Below, one piece after another: positions 36,641-47,250 of a stretch of DNA of 64,000 bases. The stretch spans positions 1 through 64,000 of the forward strand of contig JAYNHP010000005.1 in NCBI GenBank assembly GCA_038108155.1. The letters run 5' to 3'. This DNA comes from MED-G20 sp038108155 (GTDB lineage Bacteria > Bacteroidota > Bacteroidia > Flavobacteriales_D > Parvicellaceae). Position 1 is the first letter of the stretch. Each line of letters opens with the position of its first letter. The translations under genes and the position numbers were made by a program. Below the pieces are notes generated by a model that saw only the letters and a program-made list of their open reading frames with translations, was not told the origin of the DNA and did not search any database.

Positions 36641-39600
36641 GACATCAATTGCTGAAGCTTTTCATTGGCTTCTTGTATAGTTCCTATATTCTCAAGAGTT
36701 AAAATCAAAACCTTATTTTTCTCCTTAAGTTGTACTCCTTTTTTATGCTTTTGAACAAAGTTCAAAACCTTGGTAAAAATAGTTGATTCAAAATAAGCTG
36801 GGTGACTAGTAGTGAATTTTCCCACTAATCTGTTTTGTTTTATGACTAATTTTTCAAATCCTATTTTTTTTGCTTGTTCTCTAAGTTTTAATGTATTGAT
36901 TAGTTCTTTTGTTTGGCCTGGGATTTGTCCAAATCTATCTTTTAGTTCTTGAGAAAAAGTACTAACAGCGTCTTTAAATGTTAGAGTATCTAGTCTTTTA
37001 TATAGAGTAAGTCGTTCATTTATATCATTTACGTAATCATCTGGTATAACTAATGATAAATCTGTTTCTAAAATACATTCTTTAACAAATTCCCTCTCCT
37101 TAAGTTCTTCTGAAAATACTGATTTAAACTCATTTTCTTTTAATTCTAGAATTGCTTCATCCAAAATTTTCTGATAGGTATCAAACCCAATATCATTGAT
37201 GAATCCACTTTGATTTGCACCCAATAAATCTCCTGCTCCCCTAATGTCTAAATCTCGCATTGCTATATTAAATCCGCTTCCCAAATCTGAAAATTGTTCT
37301 ATTGCATGGAGTCTCTTTCTAGCTTCAGAGGAAAGATGTTGAGGTGGTGGAGTGAATAAATAAGCAAATGCTTTTTTATTTGATCTTCCTACTCTTCCTC
37401 TTAGCTGATGTAAATCACTTAATCCAAAATGATTGGCATTGTTTATTATTATAGTATTAGCGTTGGGGATATCTATTCCAGATTCTATAATTGTTGTCGC
37501 TACTAAAATATCGTAAAGTCCGTCCATAAAATCCAAAATAATAGCCTCTAGCTTTTTACCTTCCATTTGGCCATGTCCTACAGCAATTCTTGCATTTGGA
37601 CATAATCTAGTGATCATGGCTGCTATTTCGTTAATATTTTGAACTCTGTTGTGAACAAAAAATACTTGCCCTTCTCTATCTATCTCGTAGTCGATAGCCT
37701 CTTTTATGGTGTCTTCAGAAAATGATTGAACAATTGTTTCAACGGGAAACCTGTTTGGTGGAGGTGTGTTAATAATAGATAAATCTCTAGCATTCATTAG
37801 GCTAAATTGAAGTGTTCTTGGAATTGGAGTAGCAGTCAGTGTTAAAGTGTCTACATTAACTTTTATATTTTTAAGTTGGTCTTTAACTCCAACACCAAAT
37901 TTCTGTTCTTCATCTATAATTAAAAGGCCTAAGTCCTTAAAAACAACATCTTTTCCAATTAATTTGTGGGTTCCTATTAAAATATCAACCTTCCCATTTT
38001 TTAAACCTTCTAAAGTAGTTTTAGTATTTTTTGAGGATTTAAAACGATTGATAAAATCAACATTGCACGGAAAATCTTTAAGTCTTTCCGAAAAAGTTCT
38101 AAAATGTTGAAAAGCTAAAACTGTTGTAGGGACTAAGACTGCCACTTGTTTATTGTCTGCTACTGCCTTAAAGGCTGCTCTAATAGCAATTTCAGTTTTC
38201 CCAAAACCTACATCTCCACAAACAAGTCTGTCCATTGGATGTGGCTTTTCCATATCTAATTTTACTGCAGAAGTTGATGCGAGCTGGTCTGGAGTGTCTT
38301 CATAAATAAAAGACGCTTCTAATTCATTTTGAAGATAAGTGTCAGGTTGAAATTCAAAACCAGCTTGCATCCTTCTTTTAGCATATAACTCAATCAAATC
38401 AAAAGCTACTTCTTTTATCTTTTTCTTGGCTTTTTGTTTCGCCATTGACCATGCAGGAGATCCTAACTTGTTCAAAGAGGGTTTGGTTCCATCTTTGCCA
38501 GAAAACTTTGAAATTCTATGAATAGAATGAATACTTACATATAGAATATCCCCCCCTTTATAAATTAATCTTATTGCTTCCTGCTGCTTTCCTTGTACAT
38601 CTATTTTTTCTAATCCAGAAAATTCTCCAACTCCGTGATCGATATGAACAACGAAATCTCCTTTTTGCAAATCGTATATTTCCTTAAGGGTGAAGGTCTC
38701 TTTGGATTTGGAGACGCTTTTTCTAGAGTTAAACCGATGGTATCTTTCAAAAATTTGATGATCTGTGAATACTACAATTTTTTCATTATGGTCTATAAAT
38801 CCTTGGTGGAGTCCTATTGTAATAAAGCTACATAAGAATTCTTTATCTAATTCCATGAATATGGATCGTAATCTGCTGATTTGAGAATCTTGATCAGCAC
38901 AAATGAAAATAGAATATTCTTGATTTTTCCATTCTTCTAAACTATTAACAAGAATATCAAAATTCTTATTAAACTTGGGTTGCTCTACAGAATTGCAGTC
39001 AATAATTACAGACTCTTTTTCATGGACTGTTCTATTCCATTCTAAAAGTTTAAATTCCTTTATCTTGTTAAAAAATTCTAGTGGGGATAAGTACATCTCT
39101 AATGGAAGAAGCAGACTCTTTTTTTCTTTTATTTTATTGTAAACTTTACTAGCTATTTCAAAGCCTTGCTCCATTTTCTTTTGAGATATTTCTAAGTCTT
39201 TAGCCCATAGCGTGGTGTTCTTGGGTAAGTGCTCCAAAAAGGAAACTCTGTCTTTAGATAAAGATATATTGTTGATGTTTGGGACAATTTTAATCCTATT
39301 AAGAGTTGTTACTGAAAGCTGATTAACAGGGTCAAATTCTCTAATAGATTCTATCTCATCACCAAAAAGCTCTACACGATAAGGCATTTCATAGTTAAAA
39401 GAAAAAACATCAATAATCCCACCTCTTATTGCAAATTGACCAGGCTCATATACGTAGTCTACTTTCTCAAAATCTAAATCAATCAATATTTCATCCATTA
39501 AATCCAGTTGCAATTCCTCGCCTACGGAAATAGTCAAATTATTTTTCTCAAAATTCTTTTTTTCAATTACTTTTTCTACAATAGCCTCAGGATAAGTAAC

Positions 39601-39969
39601 TACAATTAATTTTTTTCTCTCTTTACCAAGTGCATCTAAAACTTCAGTTCTTTGAAGCACGCTTGTAGCATCAGAGTCCATAATTTGGTAAGGTCTTCTG
39701 TAAGATGCTGGATAGAAAAGTAAAGTTGTTCCTCTTTCTGAATTGAATAAATTTTCTAAATCGTTAAAGAAGTATAGAGCTTCTTCTTTGTCGGGAAGAA
39801 TAAAAAGATGGTTCCCATTTTTCTCCTGAATAAGACAATAACTCAAAAAAGATATATAAGATCCAGAAGTGTTTTTTAAAGAAATACCTGAACTATCCTG
39901 CCAAAGTCTTGAAATTTTAGAAAAAGCACTAGATAAAGCTAGTCTAGTTTTAAACTGATTCTGACTCAC
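36637..39969 (-). CDS. mfd: Transcription-repair coupling factor
   Basis: The 1110-residue protein has an N-terminal UvrB-like module (about 1-350), a CarD-like RNA-polymerase interaction domain with GDFVVHIDHGVGEFSG (about 440-510), RecG-like helicase domains with Walker A GDVGFGKTE and IIDEEQKFGV, and a C-terminal TRCF domain. It removes stalled RNA polymerase and recruits UvrA. Its start overlaps the 3' end of fbp by 20 bp in another frame, more than its neighbours, so a shorter start is possible though the conserved N-terminus argues against much shortening. Confidence 0.96.
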   Translation of the reverse strand: MSQNQFKTRLALSSAFSKISRLWQDSSGISLKNTSGSYISFLSYCLIQEKNGNHLFILPDKEEALYFFNDLENLFNSERGTTLLFYPASYRRPYQIMDSDATSVLQRTEVLDALGKERKKLIVVTYPEAIVEKVIEKKNFEKNNLTISVGEELQLDLMDEILIDLDFEKVDYVYEPGQFAIRGGIIDVFSFNYEMPYRVELFGDEIESIREFDPVNQLSVTTLNRIKIVPNINNISLSKDRVSFLEHLPKNTTLWAKDLEISQKKMEQGFEIASKVYNKIKEKKSLLLPLEMYLSPLEFFNKIKEFKLLEWNRTVHEKESVIIDCNSVEQPKFNKNFDILVNSLEEWKNQEYSIFICADQDSQISRLRSIFMELDKEFLCSFITIGLHQGFIDHNEKIVVFTDHQIFERYHRFNSRKSVSKSKETFTLKEIYDLQKGDFVVHIDHGVGEFSGLEKIDVQGKQQEAIRLIYKGGDILYVSIHSIHRISKFSGKDGTKPSLNKLGSPAWSMAKQKAKKKIKEVAFDLIELYAKRRMQAGFEFQPDTYLQNELEASFIYEDTPDQLASTSAVKLDMEKPHPMDRLVCGDVGFGKTEIAIRAAFKAVADNKQVAVLVPTTVLAFQHFRTFSERLKDFPCNVDFINRFKSSKNTKTTLEGLKNGKVDILIGTHKLIGKDVVFKDLGLLIIDEEQKFGVGVKDQLKNIKVNVDTLTLTATPIPRTLQFSLMNARDLSIINTPPPNRFPVETIVQSFSEDTIKEAIDYEIDREGQVFFVHNRVQNINEIAAMITRLCPNARIAVGHGQMEGKKLEAIILDFMDGLYDILVATTIIESGIDIPNANTIIINNANHFGLSDLHQLRGRVGRSNKKAFAYLFTPPPQHLSSEARKRLHAIEQFSDLGSGFNIAMRDLDIRGAGDLLGANQSGFINDIGFDTYQKILDEAILELKENEFKSVFSEELKEREFVKECILETDLSLVIPDDYVNDINERLTLYKRLDTLTFKDAVSTFSQELKDRFGQIPGQTKELINTLKLREQAKKIGFEKLVIKQNRLVGKFTTSHPAYFESTIFTKVLNFVQKHKKGVQLKEKNKVLILTLENIGTIQEANEKLQQLMS

Positions 39970-40969
39970 TCTCTATAATTTCTTCTAATTGGTCGATCAT
40001 ACTCTTAGAGCCTACAAAAAAAGGAACTCTTTGATGGAGTTCAGATGGTACTATATCCATAATTCTTTGACTTTCTGAAATTGCTCTGCCTCCAGCTTGC
40101 TCAATTAAGAATGCTAATGGAGCACACTCGTAAGTTAGCCTTAATTTACCTGTTGGATTAGATTCTGTGGATGGATACAAATAGATTCCTCCTTTAATAA
40201 GATTTCTATGGAAATCTGCAACTAAAGATCCAATATATCTTGAACTATAGGCTTTTTTCCCTTGAAGCTTGTTTTGAGACTGGCAAAATTTAATATAGTC
40301 TGCTACAGGTTTTTTAAATTGGGTTAAATTGCCTTCATTAACAGAATAAATGGCTCCTTGAGAAGGAGTTTTCATGTTGGGATGAGATAAAAAGAAAACT
40401 CCAATGCTTGGGTCAAAAGTAAAGCCATTTACTCCACTTCCAGTAGTGTAAACAAGCATAGTTGAAGAGCCGTAAATAATGTAGCCAGATGCAACTTGTT
40501 GATTTCCTGGTTGTAAAAAATCTTTTAGTTCGACTGGCGATCCTTTAATAGTTTTTCTTTTATAGACACTAAAAATGGATCCTATCGAAACATTAACATC
40601 AATATTAGAAGATCCATCTAAAGGGTCAATTAATACAACATACTTAGCGTCGTTATTAACATTGTTTTTAAAAGCAATAAAAGAATCGTTTTCTTCTGAA
40701 GCTACACCACAAATTACTCCTCTTGCAGATAATGCGTTTATAAAGGAATCATTAGCAAAAACATCTAATTTCTGCTGTTCTTCCCCTTGAATATTTTCTC
40801 TTCCCGAAGAGCCAAAAATTTCTTTAGCTAAGCCAGCTTTATTAATTTGGTGGCTGACTATTTTTGAGGCTAACTTAATAGCGCTCAAGATTTTAGATAA
40901 TTCACCAGTAGATCCAGGAAAATTATTTTGCGAGTCTACTATAAATTCTCCAACTGTTACGTTCTTCAT
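39950..40969 (-). CDS. fbp: Fructose-1,6-bisphosphatase class I
   Basis: The 339-residue enzyme shows the metal-binding IDPLDGSSNIDVN motif, the CGVASEENDS loop and the GGIYLYPSTESNPTGKLRL region with LTYECAPLAFLIEQAGGRA near the C-terminus. It hydrolyses fructose-1,6-bisphosphate in gluconeogenesis. ATG 40969 is used rather than the TTG just before it. It overlaps mfd by 20 bp and diverges from the aspartate kinase gene. Confidence 0.96.
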   Translation of the reverse strand: MKNVTVGEFIVDSQNNFPGSTGELSKILSAIKLASKIVSHQINKAGLAKEIFGSSGRENIQGEEQQKLDVFANDSFINALSARGVICGVASEENDSFIAFKNNVNNDAKYVVLIDPLDGSSNIDVNVSIGSIFSVYKRKTIKGSPVELKDFLQPGNQQVASGYIIYGSSTMLVYTTGSGVNGFTFDPSIGVFFLSHPNMKTPSQGAIYSVNEGNLTQFKKPVADYIKFCQSQNKLQGKKAYSSRYIGSLVADFHRNLIKGGIYLYPSTESNPTGKLRLTYECAPLAFLIEQAGGRAISESQRIMDIVPSELHQRVPFFVGSKSMIDQLEEIIESESESV

Positions 40970-41167
40970 CAACTATTTTTTACAAATATCTAATATTGCA
41001 GTGTATTTGACGTAAAAGTGGAGAAATTATTTTTTTAAAAAAGTTGTAAAATTGCTAAGCCCTAATTATTAAATATTTAATCTGTTTCCAAATTAGTGTC
41101 TAAAAATATTTTCTTATACTATAAACTACAATAGAATATATTAGCTTTAGTATTTAATTTATGAAAA

Positions 41168-42424
41168 TTGAGTAAAGTATTAAAATTTGGTGGTGCATCT
41201 GTAAAAAGTCCAAAGGCTATCTACAATCTTAAAGAGATCGTATCTTCTTATAAAGAAAATTTAGTAATTGTTATTTCTGCTATTGATAAAACCACCAATA
41301 AATTAGAACTAGTTTGGAAGAACTATATTAAAAATGATAGCATTAAAGCTACTGAAATAGCTAATGAAATAATAAAATTTCATGAGGTTATTATAAGGGA
41401 TTTGGAATTAAATAATAATAGTTTTTTAAAATTATTTGATGATTTAAAGCTAGAATTAGTTGATTATATAAGAGCTAAAACAAAACAAGAGAATAATAAA
41501 AGTTACTCAAAAATTGTTTCTTTTGGAGAACTTTTCTCCACCTTGATTATTTCCAGTTATTTAAATAAAGAGGGTGTTGAAAATAAGTGGATAGATGCTA
41601 GAGAATTCATAAAAACTTCTAATATTGCTACAGATTCTAGAGTTAACTGGGAGGAAACTAAAATAAAAATTAACTCCTTTCTCAGTAAGGACAAATCTTA
41701 TATTACTCAAGGGTTTATTGGCTCTAACCTGGATGGAGAAACTACTACTTTAGGAAGAGAAGGAAGTGATTTTTCTGCTGCTATTTTTGCTTGGTCAATG
41801 GCTGCTCAAGAAGTTATTATTTGGAAAGATGTCGATGGGTTATTGAATGCAGACCCAAAATGGTTTAATAAAACACAAATCCTTAAAAAGATTTCTTATA
41901 AAGAAGCTATTGAACTTTCCTATTTGGGAGCATCTGTAATTCACCCCAACACGGTAAAACCTCTCGAAAATAAAAATATTCCTCTTACAATAAGGTCTTT
42001 CATCAAAAAAGAACATGAAGGAAGTTCTATTAGTAAGGTGGGTAAAGATGATAAAAGTATTCCCTCAATTATCTATAAACCAAATCAGATACTACTCTCG
42101 ATTAGTTCTAAAGACTATTCCTTTATATTTGAGGAACACATTAGTGATATTTTTTCTATTTTTTCTAAAACTGGGTTAAAGGTTCATCTTATGCAAAATT
42201 CAGCATTGAGCTTTTCTGTTTGTGGAATAATAGCTCCTTCTAAGTTTCCTGTTCTGATTTCAGAAATTCAAAAAAAATATACTTTAAAATACAATGAACA
42301 GGTAAACCTTCTTACTATTAGACATTTTAAAAACTTAGATATTCCAGAGTTGTTTCAAAATCAGGAGATATTAATTCAGCAAAGAAGCAGATCTACTTTA
42401 AGATATGTTCTTAAAGAAAAGTAA
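41168..42424 (+). CDS. Aspartate kinase (monofunctional)
   Basis: The 418-residue protein has the kinase start KVLKFGGASVKSPK, the substrate segment TTTLGREGSDFSAAIFAW and WKDVDGLLNADPKW. Two C-terminal ACT-like domains lie at about 305-418. It phosphorylates aspartate in lysine, threonine and methionine synthesis. The start is TTG 41168; the ATG at 41161 is in another frame and stops after four codons. No other pathway gene is adjacent, so which amino acid regulates it is not evident. Confidence 0.9.
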   Translation: MSKVLKFGGASVKSPKAIYNLKEIVSSYKENLVIVISAIDKTTNKLELVWKNYIKNDSIKATEIANEIIKFHEVIIRDLELNNNSFLKLFDDLKLELVDYIRAKTKQENNKSYSKIVSFGELFSTLIISSYLNKEGVENKWIDAREFIKTSNIATDSRVNWEETKIKINSFLSKDKSYITQGFIGSNLDGETTTLGREGSDFSAAIFAWSMAAQEVIIWKDVDGLLNADPKWFNKTQILKKISYKEAIELSYLGASVIHPNTVKPLENKNIPLTIRSFIKKEHEGSSISKVGKDDKSIPSIIYKPNQILLSISSKDYSFIFEEHISDIFSIFSKTGLKVHLMQNSALSFSVCGIIAPSKFPVLISEIQKKYTLKYNEQVNLLTIRHFKNLDIPELFQNQEILIQQRSRSTLRYVLKEK

Positions 42425-42451
42425 CAAAAAAAGCCCCAAAAGGGGCTTTTA
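42425..42451. terminator. Bidirectional terminator between aspartate kinase and susD
   Basis: The stem AGCCCC/GGGGCT (about 42432-42437 and 42442-42447) with a four-A loop is preceded by an A run and followed by a T run. It can therefore terminate transcripts from both converging genes, the kinase and the SusD lipoprotein. Confidence 0.85.
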
Positions 42452-42476
42452 TAAAAAATTTAAAGATTAGTAAAAT

Positions 42477-43907
42477 TTAGTTTACATCCCAAAAAACTTT
42501 GTTAAATACATCATCAGCAACCCCGCCATTAGCTTCAGAAACGTTTGGACCATTTGTCTGGGTTTCGTCTACGCTATAATTATATCTAGTAGGTGGGGTA
42601 GTTCCTGCAGCAGCTGCAGTATTCATAGTTGGATAATCATACATTTTCCAAGTACACCAAGCCTCAATACCTTGATCAAACATAGCAATCCATTTCTGAG
42701 TTCCTATTCTTTGATTGGCCATTGATGCATCCCAAGCAACATCAGATTCTAATAAATATGCATCTGCTGCAGCTTGGTCTCCTCCCCACTGTAATACTGA
42801 AGCGGAAATACCATTTGCATAATGGGTAGCAGCATCACCGCCGACATTCCATCCCCTATTAGCAGCATCTGCTAAGTGAAAACATACTTCAGCGTAAGAA
42901 AGTAATACACCAGGATGTGTTGGGTCTTCTAACATGTTTCCAGGTTGTGAATGATCTGGATATGCTCCCCCAGCTCCGTGAGGATTACCAATTATTGCTC
43001 CTGTTGAATCAAGATTTCTAAAATACATAGCTCTTCTAGGGTCGTTAGATGAATTCATAATATCGCCTAGAGTGTTTGAAGCAACAAAATCCGTTCTTCC
43101 ACTCTGAACTAAATCTTCCCATAGCGGGTTGGTATTAGGTGTAGAAGATTGATACATAATGTAAGCGTGATCAGCATTGGATGCAAATACACCAGAGGCA
43201 GCTTCTTCAACCATAGCTTGGCTTCCACTTCCAGCAACATCTGCCATTCTCATTCCCATTCTTAATTTAAGAGAGTTAGCAAGCATTGTCCAGTGAGATG
43301 TACTTCCTGCATAGATCAAATCTGATCCAGCAAAATCTCCCATATCTGTACTAGAGCCTAAGGTTGCTATTGCCGCATCTAATCTACTAGCCAAATCTGA
43401 GTAAATTGTCTGTGCATCATCATATGCAGGGGTTAAATTTTCTACTCCGCCAATTGCTTCTGTATAGGGGACATCATTAAATATGTCCACTAATATTGAG
43501 TAAGCAAATACATCTATTACATCTAAAACTGCTAATTGTGTGTTTTTAATATTATCAGAATTGGTGCTAGCATTTACTTGTGCTCTTGATTCACTGACGT
43601 CTCTAAGCACTCTAGCATACATTCTATCAAATACCTCACCATTAATATTTCTTTCTGTAAGTTGGTAATTAGACTCATCCGTATATGTTGTTTGAGTCCA
43701 ATGTTGTGACCACAACCTAAATGTATTTACATTTACATTAGGGCTTGATAAGTAGTCCATCAACTCAACTGTTGCATTAGCAAATAATGCATTAGCTGGA
43801 ACTGATGTAGGGGCCTTATCATTATCATTAAATCTTTCAATGTCTTTAGTACAACTTAATGATAAAAATAAGACTGATACTAGGCTATATTTTATAATTG
43901 TTTTCAT
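42477..43907 (-). CDS. SusD/RagB-family outer-membrane lipoprotein (SusD-like_2 type)
   Basis: The 476-residue protein has a lipoprotein signal with Cys19 in SLSCTKD and an all-helical SusD-like fold. The FRLWSQHWTQTTYTDESNY segment and the C-terminal KWIAMFDQGIEAWCTWK motif place it in the SusD-like_2 group. It would bind a ligand at the cell surface and lid the SusC channel encoded directly upstream (4 bp gap). The ligand is unknown; this subgroup is found with glycan, peptide and uncharacterised uptake systems. Confidence 0.9.
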   Translation of the reverse strand: MKTIIKYSLVSVLFLSLSCTKDIERFNDNDKAPTSVPANALFANATVELMDYLSSPNVNVNTFRLWSQHWTQTTYTDESNYQLTERNINGEVFDRMYARVLRDVSESRAQVNASTNSDNIKNTQLAVLDVIDVFAYSILVDIFNDVPYTEAIGGVENLTPAYDDAQTIYSDLASRLDAAIATLGSSTDMGDFAGSDLIYAGSTSHWTMLANSLKLRMGMRMADVAGSGSQAMVEEAASGVFASNADHAYIMYQSSTPNTNPLWEDLVQSGRTDFVASNTLGDIMNSSNDPRRAMYFRNLDSTGAIIGNPHGAGGAYPDHSQPGNMLEDPTHPGVLLSYAEVCFHLADAANRGWNVGGDAATHYANGISASVLQWGGDQAAADAYLLESDVAWDASMANQRIGTQKWIAMFDQGIEAWCTWKMYDYPTMNTAAAAGTTPPTRYNYSVDETQTNGPNVSEANGGVADDVFNKVFWDVN

Positions 43908-43911
43908 ATTC

Positions 43912-46900
43912 TTAAAATTTTAAATTTAGGTTAAACCCGATTTGTCTTACAGCAGGATAAGCTCCTGATTGATTTCCTTGTATATTTCCAGCACTCAGAC
44001 CCGCTTCTGGATCAGTATGAGGTGATTTTTTAAATAGGATAGCTAAATTCCTTCCCATTAACCCAATATCTAAACCTTGAATACCTTTTGGTAATTTGTC
44101 TTTAGGAAGTGAGTAAGAAAGAGAAACTTGTCTTAATTTAATATAAGTCGCATCATAAACATGCATAGCATTAGGAGCATGTCTCCAAGCTATAGCATTA
44201 TTGTAGTGACCCATGTAACCACTGACTGTATTTTCTTCTGTTGAAGCAGAAGTATTTATACTTCCATCATCATTATAAACTGCAGTTACACCTGTTATCT
44301 CAATACCACCACCATCAGCAATAGAATTTCTAACAGGATTACCATCATCATTAGTTCCAGCTGTTAAATCATAAATACCAGTTCCATATCCATACCAAGT
44401 ATCTAATGAGAAAAAGCTACCCCCCCATTGCATATCAATTAATGCACTAGCAGTTATGTTTTTGTATGTGAAGGTATTTGTAAGTCCTCCTGTCCAGTCT
44501 GGCAAAATATTTCCTATTACTTCTGGAAGAGCGGTTTTAGCATATCCAACACCATATGGAAATTCATCATATACACCATCTCCATCAGTATCATTAGCTC
44601 CATAATCTCCGTGAGGAACAACTATTTTATCTCCGTTGTCATTATATACAAAATTTGTTCCTTTAATAGCTCCATAAGATTCTCCTACAGCTGCATTAAC
44701 TGTTATTCCGCCTTGTACAGATGCGAGAACATAATTATCAACACCATCTCTTAGTGACTTGACTTCATTAATATTTCGAGCCCAATTTAGTCTTGCATTC
44801 CATGTAAAATCACCTGATTTAACAATATCTGCATAAGCTTGAATTTCAATTCCTCTATTATTGATGCTTCCTGCATTTACATACTGGAAATAAGTACCAG
44901 AAGCAGAAGATGATCTAATAGCCAAAATTTGGTTGTCTGTTGTTGCATCATAAAAAGTTAAATCCAAACCAAGTTTGTTGTTAAAAAACTTATTTTCAAG
45001 TCCTAGCTCGAGACTTGTAGTATTTTCTGGGCTCAAATTGCTATTTAACCCAGTATTTGGAGCACTTGCTAGAGTTGTTCCTGCAAATGGAGTTCCAATT
45101 GAATATACATTTTGTAAACTTTGCATTGGTGCATCGTTACCTACTTGAGCATAATTTAATCTAAGTTTTCCGTAATCCCATCCTGATATATCGGCTAATT
45201 CAGTCCAAATTAAACTTGCAGTTGCAGCAGGATAGAAAAAAGAATTATTATCAGATGGTAAAGTTGAACTGATATCATATCTTCCTGAAAGATCTAAATA
45301 TAAAAATCTGTCATATGCTAAAGTAGCTCTTCCTAAGTATCCATCAACTGCTCTTTGGCGATCAAATTCTGTAGGAGCTTCTGGAGTGTTAACACTATTG
45401 CTGAAAGAATAGACTCCAGGTACAACTAGACCTCCATTTGTAGACCCGTCAGTTACTATTTCAGAAGACCTTCTTATATTAGTTCCGACCATTCCAAAAA
45501 GATTTAATTTTTCATTTAAGTCTTTGTCAAAATTTAAAAATAAATCGTAGTTTCTTTCATAATAGGATTTTGTATATTTTCTATATGATGGAACATCAAC
45601 GGATTGAAAACCAATTCTTTCTTCTCTCAATTCAGAAAAATTATCATTGGTAATTCGTCCCATAATATTAAAAACGTCGTTAATCTCATAGTTCAAAACA
45701 ACATTTCCAATAAATCTATCTCTTGAGTCAGTGGAAAAGTTCTGATGTCTCATATAATATGGATTATCAAAATAATGTGGCTTATCTCTTTTATTAGGAT
45801 CGTCAGAATATGCGAATCCATAAGCATTCCAAGATAGATTGTTGTTATTAAGTTCATAGGCTTCTTTTTGTGCTAGCATATCTACACTCACATCGTACCA
45901 TTGTCTAAAAGACTGATTGACATTTCTATTATCATATCCTGTTCCAAATCTTCCCGTTCCTTCATTTCTTACATATTGCATCGAAGAACTAAATTTAAGT
46001 TTGTCACTTAAATCGTAGCTAACGTTTAATGAAGCATTGTTTCGTCTTAAATTACTGTTAGGCAATATTCCTTTATTGAACATGTCTGTAACAGAAAACC
46101 TGTAACTACCATTATCATTAGACCCATCTAAGGCTACAGAATTTGTAGTCATAACAGATGTTTCGTAAAATGTGGTTGGGTCGTTTGCTGAAGCTTGATA
46201 AGGCTGTGCTTGCAAATAGGTAGGTAATTCAGGATGGACTGATTCCCAGGTTAAAAGGTTGTCAATTTGATCAAAACCTAGACCATAAGAAGCGTCATCT
46301 CCCATTGGGGTCGCAAGTGCATCAGCAACTCCATCACCATCAAGATCAATTTCTTCAACATAACCATTTACAATTTCACCATTAAATGCAGTGTCAGGGC
46401 CATAATATTGCCCATAACCTGCTCCATACTCATTTTGATAAGTAGGCATTGTATTTTTGTTAATCATTCCAATTGTTGTATTATGAGAAACGGAAACGCC
46501 TATACCTTTCTTTTTTGAACCTTTTTTTGTGGTAATTAAAACAACTCCATTTGCAGCTCTAGCTCCGTAAAGTGCCGAAGCAGCAGCTCCTTTAAGAACA
46601 GAAACATTTTCAATATCTTGAGGGTTGATATCCATAGCTGCATTACCATAATCGAAACCCCCTCTACCAGTTTGTTGGTTAGAGGTATTTGTTATGTCAT
46701 TGCTTATAGGAATACCATCAACTACAAATAATGGTTGATTGTTCCCTGATATTGAAGTGTAACCCCTAATAATAACATTAGCTGAACCCCCCATTGTACC
46801 GCTGTTTTTAATTTGGGCACCAGCAACTTGTCCAGAAAGAGTACTCATAAAGTTTACATCTTTTTGAGCTGCTAAACTCTCTCCATCTACAGTTTGAGTC

Positions 46901-47250
46901 GAGTAACCAATTGATTTTTTATCTCTTGATATACCTAATGCAGTAACAACTACTTCATCCATTACAATACCTTCAGACATTGTAACATTTAAAGAATTTT
47001 TTCCTTCGATTGCTATTTCTTGTGTTTTATATCCTACAAATGAAAATACTAATGTACCATTAGCATCTGATTCAATTGTATATTTTCCTTCACCATTTGT
47101 TACAGTTCCAGATGAAGTTCCTTTTACCTTAACGCTTACGCCAGGCAACCCAGAACCATCATTATCTGAAACAATACCAGAAATGTTTTGAGACTGTCCA
47201 TAAATTAATGTACAGGTCCCAATCATTAAGATTGTTATTAATTTTTTCAT
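43912..47250 (-). CDS. SusC/RagA-family TonB-linked outer-membrane transporter
   Basis: The 1112-residue protein has a signal peptide (about 1-18), a carboxypeptidase-regulatory-like beta-sandwich (about 20-100, GLPGVSVKVKGTSSGTVTNG), a TonB box near DEVVVTALG, a plug domain with VDGIPISND and VLKGAAASALYGARAANGVV, and a large barrel ending NLNLKF. It imports a substrate delivered by the SusD partner downstream. It is divergent from a second SusC gene 466 bp away; the two share domain order but differ in sequence, so they are not a recent duplication. Confidence 0.93.
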   Translation of the reverse strand: MKKLITILMIGTCTLIYGQSQNISGIVSDNDGSGLPGVSVKVKGTSSGTVTNGEGKYTIESDANGTLVFSFVGYKTQEIAIEGKNSLNVTMSEGIVMDEVVVTALGISRDKKSIGYSTQTVDGESLAAQKDVNFMSTLSGQVAGAQIKNSGTMGGSANVIIRGYTSISGNNQPLFVVDGIPISNDITNTSNQQTGRGGFDYGNAAMDINPQDIENVSVLKGAAASALYGARAANGVVLITTKKGSKKKGIGVSVSHNTTIGMINKNTMPTYQNEYGAGYGQYYGPDTAFNGEIVNGYVEEIDLDGDGVADALATPMGDDASYGLGFDQIDNLLTWESVHPELPTYLQAQPYQASANDPTTFYETSVMTTNSVALDGSNDNGSYRFSVTDMFNKGILPNSNLRRNNASLNVSYDLSDKLKFSSSMQYVRNEGTGRFGTGYDNRNVNQSFRQWYDVSVDMLAQKEAYELNNNNLSWNAYGFAYSDDPNKRDKPHYFDNPYYMRHQNFSTDSRDRFIGNVVLNYEINDVFNIMGRITNDNFSELREERIGFQSVDVPSYRKYTKSYYERNYDLFLNFDKDLNEKLNLFGMVGTNIRRSSEIVTDGSTNGGLVVPGVYSFSNSVNTPEAPTEFDRQRAVDGYLGRATLAYDRFLYLDLSGRYDISSTLPSDNNSFFYPAATASLIWTELADISGWDYGKLRLNYAQVGNDAPMQSLQNVYSIGTPFAGTTLASAPNTGLNSNLSPENTTSLELGLENKFFNNKLGLDLTFYDATTDNQILAIRSSSASGTYFQYVNAGSINNRGIEIQAYADIVKSGDFTWNARLNWARNINEVKSLRDGVDNYVLASVQGGITVNAAVGESYGAIKGTNFVYNDNGDKIVVPHGDYGANDTDGDGVYDEFPYGVGYAKTALPEVIGNILPDWTGGLTNTFTYKNITASALIDMQWGGSFFSLDTWYGYGTGIYDLTAGTNDDGNPVRNSIADGGGIEITGVTAVYNDDGSINTSASTEENTVSGYMGHYNNAIAWRHAPNAMHVYDATYIKLRQVSLSYSLPKDKLPKGIQGLDIGLMGRNLAILFKKSPHTDPEAGLSAGNIQGNQSGAYPAVRQIGFNLNLKF

